Source: CAZMNF01 sp964567595 (GTDB lineage: Bacteria > Bipolaricaulota > Bipolaricaulia > RBG-16-55-9). From it: DNA of 36,200 bases. A program made the position numbers and the translations under genes. Location of the stretch: assembly GCA_964567595.1 (NCBI GenBank), contig CAZMNF010000019.1:1-36200 (forward strand), written 5' to 3'. Below are positions 30,774-36,200 of the stretch, piece by piece; position 1 is the first letter of the stretch; each line of letters begins with the position of its first letter. The notes under the pieces are model-generated. The model did no database searches, had not been told where the DNA came from, and saw nothing but the letters and a program-made list of their open reading frames with translations.

Positions 30774-32234
30774 ATGGCCGACGAGCGCCACTTGGGCGAG
30801 AAGCGACACGGCGAGGCCGCGGTCGCGGACAAGCCGGAAAAGCCCACATTTGAGCGCAACTACGAGAAATACAACTTCGCGTACTCGACCGAAAACTACA
30901 GCTACATCGGCGAGCCGGGCCTCAACCGGCAGACGGTCGAGGACATCTCCCGCGACAAGGGCGAGCCGGAGTGGATGACCCAATACCGGCTCGAAGCCTA
31001 CGACATCTTTTGCCAGAAGCCGCTGCCGATGTGGGGCGGCGACCTGACGAACCTCAACTTCAACGCCATCACTTACTATGCGCGCGCGACCGACACCGTC
31101 GCCAACAGCTGGGACGACGTGCCGGCCGAGATCAAGGAGACCTACGATCGGCTCGGCATTCCGGAGGCCGAGAAGAAGCACTTGGCAGGCGTCGGCGCCC
31201 AGTACGACTCCGACATGGTCTATCACAGCCTAAGGGAAGACCTGGAAGAGCAGGGCGTCGTCTTCCTGGGCATGGACCAGGGCCTCGAGCAGTATCCCGA
31301 GCTGGTCAAGGAGTACTTCGGGTCGGTCATTCCCAAGGAGGACAACAAGTTCGCCGCGCTGAACAGCGCCGTCTGGAGCGGCGGCTCGTTCATCTACGTC
31401 CCGAAGGGCGTGGAGGTCGACATTCCGCTCCAGGCGTACTTCCGCATCAACGCGGCCAACATGGGCCAGTTCGAGCGGACGCTCATCATCGCCGATGAGG
31501 GGGCCAAGGTCCACTACATCGAGGGCTGCACCGCGCCCGTCTACTCCAAGGAGTCGCTCCACTCGGCCATCGTCGAGCTGGTGGCGCTGCCGGGCTCGCA
31601 CTTGCGTTACACGACGCTGCAGAACTGGTCCGACGACGTTTACAACCTCGTCACCAAGCGGGCCGTGGCCCACCGCGACGCCACCGTCGAGTGGGTCGAC
31701 GCCAACCTCGGCTCCCGGGTCACCATGAAGTACCCGTCCATCTACATGCTGGGCGAGGGCGCCAAGGCCGACATCCTCTCCGTCGCCTACGCCGGCGCCA
31801 ACCAGCACCAGGACACCGGCGGCAAGGTGATCCACGCCGCGCCCCATACCACGAGCACGATCACGAGCAAGTCCGTCAGCAAGGACGGCGGCCACGCGGG
31901 CTATCGCGGCCAGCTCAAGGTGACCAAGGGCGCCAAGAAGGCCAAGTCCAGCGTCCTCTGCGACGCCTTGCTCTTGGACGAGCATTCCCGCTCGGACACG
32001 TACCCGTACAACGAGATCGACGAGGACGACGTCACGATCGGGCACGAGGCCACGGTCGGCAAGGTCGGCGAGGACCAGATCTTCTATCTGCAGAGCCGCG
32101 GCCTGTCCGAATCCGAGGCCATCGCCATGATCGTCCTCGGCTTCATGGAGCCGTTCACCAAGACGTTGCCCATGGAGTACGCGCTGGAGTTCAATCGCCT
32201 CATCCAGCTCGAAATGGAGGGCTCCGTCGGCTGA
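30774..32234 (+). CDS. sufB: SufB, Fe-S scaffold subunit
   Basis: 486-residue beta-helix protein on which the nascent cluster is thought to form with SufC and SufD. Typical stretches are VVFLGMDQGLEQYPELVKEY, WSGGSFIYVPKGVEVDIPLQ (each 20), EGCTAPVYSKESLHSA, WVDANLGSRVTMKYPS and VLCDALLLDEHSRSDTYPYN, the latter holding Cys396 near the position of the functional Cys of E. coli SufB. Length fits the long (about 470-490) SufB of Gram-positives, rather than SufD. The N-terminal 25 residues are charged and variable. AGGAGGG overlaps the end of sufC, so translation is coupled. A stem-loop follows before sufD. Confidence 0.97.
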   Translation: MADERHLGEKRHGEAAVADKPEKPTFERNYEKYNFAYSTENYSYIGEPGLNRQTVEDISRDKGEPEWMTQYRLEAYDIFCQKPLPMWGGDLTNLNFNAITYYARATDTVANSWDDVPAEIKETYDRLGIPEAEKKHLAGVGAQYDSDMVYHSLREDLEEQGVVFLGMDQGLEQYPELVKEYFGSVIPKEDNKFAALNSAVWSGGSFIYVPKGVEVDIPLQAYFRINAANMGQFERTLIIADEGAKVHYIEGCTAPVYSKESLHSAIVELVALPGSHLRYTTLQNWSDDVYNLVTKRAVAHRDATVEWVDANLGSRVTMKYPSIYMLGEGAKADILSVAYAGANQHQDTGGKVIHAAPHTTSTITSKSVSKDGGHAGYRGQLKVTKGAKKAKSSVLCDALLLDEHSRSDTYPYNEIDEDDVTIGHEATVGKVGEDQIFYLQSRGLSESEAIAMIVLGFMEPFTKTLPMEYALEFNRLIQLEMEGSVG

Positions 32235-32255
32235 TCGGCGGCCCGGCAACGAACC

Positions 32256-32289
32256 GCGAAGGGGCGGACCGCCGCGTTCGCCCCTTCGC
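32256..32289 (+). other. Stem-loop between sufB and sufD
   Basis: Perfect 11-bp arms 32256-32266 and 32279-32289 with a 12-nt loop, inside the operon. No U-tract follows, so it may set the sufCB to sufDUS ratio by partial termination or by protecting the 3' end of a processed sufCB mRNA. Confidence 0.6.
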
Positions 32290-32356
32290 ACGCTGCCAGT
32301 CGACAGCGAACGGACAACAACATGAATGATATTGGCCAAGCAGAAGGGATTTGACG

Positions 32357-33667
32357 ATGGCTGATCCGCACACCTCCGAGCGACTGATATCGCGCGAACT
32401 GATCGACGAACTCTCGCAAGGTCGCAACGAGCCGGAGTGGCTCACCAAGTGGCGCGAGCACAACTGGACCTCGTTCAAGCAGTTGCCCATGCCGAGCTCG
32501 CGCTACACGAGCATCCGCGGGCTCGACCTGGCGACGATCCACCCCGTCATTGACGACGAGGAGACGCCCGAGATCCCGGACGAGTTCCAGTCGTTCACCG
32601 AGTTGGGCGAGGCCGCCGGGCTGCTCATCGACGTCGACGGGCACGTCGTCCACACGGACGTGCCCGATGTCCTGGCGAAGCAGGGCGTGGTCTTTACCGA
32701 CATGGCCACGGCGATCGAGGAGCATCCGGACCTCGTGAAGACCTACATCGAACGGCTCGGCGCGCCGAATGACCGACTCGTGGCGCTGCAGCGGGCGCTG
32801 TTCCGAGGCGGGCCCTTTGTGTATATTCCGGAGGACGTCGAGCTGGAGCAGCCGTTGAGGGTCGTCCGGCTGTTGACCAAGCCCGGCGCCGGGCTGTTCA
32901 CCCAGGGGATCGCCGTCGCCGAACCGCACAGCAAGGCGACCTACATCGAAGAGCTCTATTCCCCGGGTGAACCCTTCGAGCAGCCGGCGCTGGAGGGGAA
33001 CACGACGCTCGTCCACGTCGGCCAGGGCGCGGAGCTCAACTACGCCAGCGTGCAGAACTGGAACCCGCAAGTCTTCAGCGTCGGCCGACGGCGCGGCATC
33101 GTGGAACAGGACGGCCACCTGCGCTGGACGCTCGGCTGGCTCGGCGGCCGCACCGTGATGAACCACCTGGAGAGCGAGATGAACGGCCCCGGCGCCGACA
33201 TCCGCGACATCCAGGTGTTCTTCACCAGCGGCAAGCAGCACTTCGACCTGACGTCGAACCTCCAGCACCGCGATGCCCACACCAACGGCGAAGTGACCGT
33301 CAAGGGCATCCTCCGGGACCAGTCCCGCGCGGTCTTCTGGGGACTGATCAAGATCTTCCCCGGCGCCCAGCAGGCGAACGCCTACCAGAGCGAGCGGTCC
33401 ATGCTCATGGACGACGGTCCGCGCTCCAACGCGATCCCGTCGCTAGAGATCGAGGCCGACGACGTCCGCTGCACCCACGCCGCCTCGGCCAGCCAGATCG
33501 ACGAAGAACAGATCTTCTACCTGAAAAGCCGCGGCCTGACCGAAGACGAGGCCCGACGGACCATCGTCGACGGCTTCTTCGAGCCGACGGTCGCCCAGAT
33601 TCCGCTGCCGCTCGTGCAGGAGCGCCTGCGTGGGCTCATCGAGCGGAAATGGCGCGGTCGGATCTAA
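32357..33667 (+). CDS. sufD: SufD, scaffold partner of SufB
   Basis: 436-residue SufB paralogue. Start chosen at ATG 32357, about 8 nt after AGAAGGGA; the TTG at 32351 is too near that site. The N-terminal helical part has ELSQGRNEPEWLTKWREHNW (20), as in SufD. The beta-helix core follows with DVLAKQGVVFTDMATAI, GGPFVYIPEDVELEQPL, LGGRTVMNHLESEMNG and IFPGAQQANAYQSERSMLM, then SLEIEADDVRCTHAASASQI with the conserved Cys-His, and FYLKSRGLTEDEARRTIVDG near the end. It forms the SufB-SufC2-SufD complex. Separated from sufB by 122 bp holding a stem-loop. Confidence 0.96.
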   Translation: MADPHTSERLISRELIDELSQGRNEPEWLTKWREHNWTSFKQLPMPSSRYTSIRGLDLATIHPVIDDEETPEIPDEFQSFTELGEAAGLLIDVDGHVVHTDVPDVLAKQGVVFTDMATAIEEHPDLVKTYIERLGAPNDRLVALQRALFRGGPFVYIPEDVELEQPLRVVRLLTKPGAGLFTQGIAVAEPHSKATYIEELYSPGEPFEQPALEGNTTLVHVGQGAELNYASVQNWNPQVFSVGRRRGIVEQDGHLRWTLGWLGGRTVMNHLESEMNGPGADIRDIQVFFTSGKQHFDLTSNLQHRDAHTNGEVTVKGILRDQSRAVFWGLIKIFPGAQQANAYQSERSMLMDDGPRSNAIPSLEIEADDVRCTHAASASQIDEEQIFYLKSRGLTEDEARRTIVDGFFEPTVAQIPLPLVQERLRGLIERKWRGRI

Positions 33668-33697
33668 TTATCTAGAATAGGCGCGGGTGGTTCACGC

Positions 33698-34108
33698 ATG
33701 ATGGACGACGTCAGCATGGAGATCCTGCTCGATCACTACAAGGACCCGCGCAACTTCGGCGAACTCGACGCCCCCGACATCGAACACGAGGAGGGCAATC
33801 CCTCCTGCGGCGACCAGATCAAGATCGAGATCCAGTTGGCGGCCGACGACGACACGATCGACGACATTCGATTTACCGGCAAGGGATGCGCGGTCAGCCA
33901 AGCGGCCGCCTCCATGCTAACCGAGGAGCTGAAGGGCGAGTCCGTCGAGCGGGCCCGCGAGATGGGCAAGCGCGAGATGATCGACCTCCTGGGCATTGAG
34001 ATCAATCCGATGCGGCTGAAGTGCGCGCTGCTCGCGCTCAAGATCACGCGCACCGGCGCCTTCGGCCTCGAGGAATGGCCCAACGGCGACGACGAGGAAC
34101 TGGCTTGA
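33698..34108 (+). CDS. sufU: SufU sulfur-transfer protein (IscU-like)
   Basis: 136 residues of the SufU/IscU fold. NPSCGDQ has Cys37 and Asp39, GKGCAVSQAAASML has Cys64 and LKCALLAL has Cys109, the three Cys and the Asp that bind zinc in SufU and receive sulfur from SufS. The insertion between the second and third Cys (ELKGESVERAREMGKREM) is the feature that separates SufU from IscU. The N- and C-termini are strongly acidic (MMDDV, NGDDEELA). Two consecutive ATGs make the start uncertain by one residue, and no strong ribosome site is visible. Follows sufD by 30 bp and precedes the Rieske gene. Confidence 0.95.
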   Translation: MMDDVSMEILLDHYKDPRNFGELDAPDIEHEEGNPSCGDQIKIEIQLAADDDTIDDIRFTGKGCAVSQAAASMLTEELKGESVERAREMGKREMIDLLGIEINPMRLKCALLALKITRTGAFGLEEWPNGDDEELA

Positions 34109-34146
34109 GAGATTCGCACGACACACGCTCTGGAAGGTGATGACGC

Positions 34147-34464
34147 ATGAGCCGGAAATGGGTAACCGTCGCCCAAGAGAACGAACTCCAGCCGGGCGAG
34201 TACAAGTCCGTGGAAATCGAGGACCAAGTGGTCGCCATCTTCAACGTGGAGGGCGAGTTCTACGCCACCGACGACGTCTGCACGCACGACGGCGGCATCT
34301 TGACCGGCGGCGAGCTCGAGGGGAAGATCGTGACATGTCCCCGGCACGGCGCCAAGTTCGATGTCACCTCGGGCGAAGTCCGGCAGATGCCGGCGTTCGA
34401 GCCGATCTCGACCTACGAAACGCGCGTGGAGGACGGCGACGTCCAGGTGCTGTTCGAATCTTGA
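34147..34464 (+). CDS. Rieske-type [2Fe-2S] ferredoxin
   Basis: 105-residue soluble Rieske protein of the dioxygenase-ferredoxin type. The cluster ligands are Cys45 and His47 (CTHDGG) and Cys64 and His67 (CPRHGAKFD). No Tat signal or membrane anchor, so cytosolic. It lies inside the suf operon between sufU and sufS, so it may be an electron donor for cluster assembly or repair, or the first client. Such small Rieske genes occur in suf loci of other bacteria, but no tested role is known to me. A GGAAGGTG site precedes the ATG. Confidence 0.93.
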   Translation: MSRKWVTVAQENELQPGEYKSVEIEDQVVAIFNVEGEFYATDDVCTHDGGILTGGELEGKIVTCPRHGAKFDVTSGEVRQMPAFEPISTYETRVEDGDVQVLFES

Positions 34465-34532
34465 CCGCAGCACGGACTGAACTGGCGACCGATGCATGCC
34501 TCGGCACGAGTCGATAAAGAAGGGGTTCCATT

Positions 34533-35792
34533 ATGGCCCAGGCGCAGGCCCCCGAGACCGCCCGACGGATCGATCCCCCGACGATCCGTCGCGATTTCCC
34601 GATCTTCGAGCGGACCGTTCACGACAAGCCGCTGATCTATCTCGACAACGCCGCCACCACCCAGCGTCCCCAGCCCGTTATTGACGCCGTCCGGCACTCC
34701 TACGAGCGCCAGAACGCCAACGTCCACCGCGCGGTGCACACGCTCAGCTACGAGGCGAGCGTCGCGTTTGAGAACGCCCACAAGAAAGTTGCCCGCTTTG
34801 TCAACGCCGACAGCTGGCGCGAGATCGTCTTCACGCGCAACGCGACCGAGGGGCTCAACCTCGTCGCGTACGCCTGGGGCATGGCCAATCTCAACGAGGG
34901 CGACGAGATCGTCCTCACGCTCATGGAACACCACTCCGACATCGTCCCCTGGCAGATGCTGCGCGAGCACAAGGGCGTCAAGCTCACGTTCGTCGACGTC
35001 GACGAGAACGGCCGAGTTCGGATGGATGAGTTCGACGATGCTCTGACCGACAGCGTCAAACTCGTCGGCCTCATCCACGCCTCCAACGTCCTGGGGACGA
35101 TCAACCCCGTCGCCGAGATGGTCGAGCGGGCCCACGACGTCGGCGCCGTCGCGGTCGTCGACGCGGCCCAGTCCGCCCCCCACGTTCCCGTCGACGTCCA
35201 AGCCCTCGGCTGCGACTTCCTGGCCGCCTCGGGCCACAAGATGCTCGGCCCGAGCGGCACCGGCTTCCTCTACGGCCGCAAGCAGCTCTTGGACGAGATG
35301 CCCCCGTTCCTGCGCGGCGGCGACATGATCTCAACCGTCACCACGGAGGGCTCGACCTGGAACGAGCTGCCGTGGAAGTTCGAGGCCGGCACGCCGGACG
35401 TCGGCGGCGGGATCGGCCTCGGCGAGGCCGCCGACTACCTGCTCGATCTCGGCCTGGACAACGTCTACGCCCACGAGCAGGAGCTCGTCGAGTACGCCTT
35501 GGACAAGATGCTGGCGCTCGACGGCGTGACGGTCTACGGACCGCACGAGGCCGACAACCGCTTGGCGGTCATCTCCTTCAACGTCGACGGCGTCCATCCA
35601 CACGATCTGGCCAGCATCCTCGACGGGCAGGGCATCGCCGTGCGCTCGGGCCACCATTGCGCCCAGCCGCTCATGGCCCGCCTCGGCATGGACAACACGG
35701 CCCGGGCGAGCTTCTACATCTACAACGATCATGACGAGGTCGACAAGTTGATCGACGGCGTCCAGAAGGCGAAGCAGCTCTTCCAGGGTTGA
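34533..35792 (+). CDS. sufS: Cysteine desulfurase SufS
   Basis: 419-residue PLP enzyme (NifS-like group II) that takes sulfur from cysteine and passes it to SufU. YLDNAATTQRP opens the fold, NVHRAVHTLS and ATEGLN follow, Lys236 in SGHKMLGPSG forms the PLP Schiff base, and Cys376 in RSGHHCAQPLM carries the persulfide. The short lobe around Cys376 is the SufS type. AAGGGG precedes the ATG. It is the last suf gene; the VOC gene starts 22 bp later and may be in the same transcript. No terminator was seen. Confidence 0.97.
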   Translation: MAQAQAPETARRIDPPTIRRDFPIFERTVHDKPLIYLDNAATTQRPQPVIDAVRHSYERQNANVHRAVHTLSYEASVAFENAHKKVARFVNADSWREIVFTRNATEGLNLVAYAWGMANLNEGDEIVLTLMEHHSDIVPWQMLREHKGVKLTFVDVDENGRVRMDEFDDALTDSVKLVGLIHASNVLGTINPVAEMVERAHDVGAVAVVDAAQSAPHVPVDVQALGCDFLAASGHKMLGPSGTGFLYGRKQLLDEMPPFLRGGDMISTVTTEGSTWNELPWKFEAGTPDVGGGIGLGEAADYLLDLGLDNVYAHEQELVEYALDKMLALDGVTVYGPHEADNRLAVISFNVDGVHPHDLASILDGQGIAVRSGHHCAQPLMARLGMDNTARASFYIYNDHDEVDKLIDGVQKAKQLFQG

Positions 35793-35814
35793 CGCTTTCC
35801 GGGAGCACGGCCCT

Positions 35815-36200
35815 GTGAACGGCAAGATCGCGCTCGTCACGATCCTGACCGACAACGTGCCTCGCCTGACCGAGTTCTATCGCGACATTTTGGGATTCGA
35901 CGTCAAGATGGACCTCGGCGGCTACGTGGAGTTTGACAGCAAGGGCGTGCGGTTTTCGCTGTGCGAGCGGGCCACCATGGCGAACGCCACGGGCCATCCT
36001 AGCTACAACGAGACGCCGCAAGGCCACGCCTTTGAGCTGGCATTTCCCGTCAACTCGCCCGAGTCGGTCGATCGCGTCTACGACGAGATCGTCGAGGAGG
36101 GGGCGACGCCGATCCAGGGGCCCGCCGACATGCCCTGGGGCCAACGGACGGCGTTCTTCGCCGATCCGGACGGGAACGTCCACGAGTTGTTTGCGGATCT
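35815..36200 (+). CDS. VOC (glyoxalase/dioxygenase superfamily) protein, 3' end cut by window edge
   Basis: 128 residues from GTG 35815, with GGGAG about 10 nt upstream; the frame is open at the right edge. Two beta-alpha-beta-beta-beta modules are visible: VTILTDNVPRLTEFYRDILG with GYVEFDS in the first, HAFELAFPVNSPESVDRVYD and FFADPDGNVHELF in the second. The latter is the usual VOC ending, so only a few residues are missing. His and Glu in HAFELAF and NVHELF could be metal ligands. No substrate can be named; it may be a glyoxalase-like or antibiotic-binding type. Linked closely to sufS, but a role in Fe-S biogenesis is not implied. Confidence 0.85.
   Translation, partial: MNGKIALVTILTDNVPRLTEFYRDILGFDVKMDLGGYVEFDSKGVRFSLCERATMANATGHPSYNETPQGHAFELAFPVNSPESVDRVYDEIVEEGATPIQGPADMPWGQRTAFFADPDGNVHELFAD

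Noticed and set aside
35815..36200. VOC protein as a new Suf component
   Set aside because: VOC proteins are very diverse and lie downstream of many genes; adjacency to sufS alone does not support a role.

Overview
This is high-GC bacterial DNA with many divergent sigma70-type promoters (TTGACR, 17-18 bp spacer, TANNNT) and mostly strong Shine-Dalgarno sites. Gene content is a class II B12-dependent ribonucleotide reductase, a SUF system with SufU and a Rieske protein, the GlgE alpha-glucan pathway with a TreS-maltokinase fusion, and a DUF3105 protein. This mix suggests a Chloroflexota- or Actinomycetota-like (Terrabacteria) organism; that placement is inference. Several proteins are rich in Asp/Glu (SufC insert, SufU, ferredoxin), which may hint at a salty habitat. 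The window is a metagenome-type scaffold with two 100-N gaps, one of which is an unmerged 55-bp contig overlap.

Layout. 1-4284 (minus): a folate/C1 group of short MetF-like reductase, FdhF/YdeP-type molybdoenzyme and pabB (cut by the left edge). It diverges from formate-THF ligase (fhs, 4467-6149). 6241-7502 (minus): secreted beta-helix protein, interrupted by the artefactual gap. 7599-8738: glycerate kinase. 8814-9166 (minus): three tRNA genes. 9300-16672: glgE, treS-mak and glgB, a complete trehalose-to-branched-glucan route. 16771-18561: DUF3105 protein, two tRNA genes on the opposite strand, a PH-like membrane protein and a small acidic protein. 18882-19046 (minus): tRNA-Gly and tRNA-Pro, whose promoter lies inside a perfect inverted repeat. 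19156-20844 (minus): HtrA-type protease. 21050-24477: tRNA-Pro, UPF0173 hydrolase and nrdJ with a structured upstream region. 24638-28859 (minus): FAD protein, gatB, a real gap, then a PAS-GGDEF-EAL protein.

29043-35792 is an iron-sulfur cluster assembly region: 7Fe ferredoxin, an A-type carrier with an unusual Cys-rich tail, sufC-sufB-sufD-sufU-Rieske-sufS, then a VOC-family gene cut by the right edge. The ferredoxin and sufC promoters share a dyad (AAATCAGAC-N7-GTCTGATTT and a degenerate copy) that resembles an IscR/Rrf2 type 1 site. In sufC it overlaps the spacer and -10, so both units are probably controlled by one Fe-S or iron sensor encoded elsewhere.

The most interesting items are this candidate Fe-S regulon operator, the Cys-rich A-type carrier, the structured region before nrdJ, the tRNA promoter nested in an inverted repeat, and the very small thioredoxin-reductase-like flavoprotein upstream of gatB. 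I found no CRISPR array, insertion sequence, phage gene or defence system.
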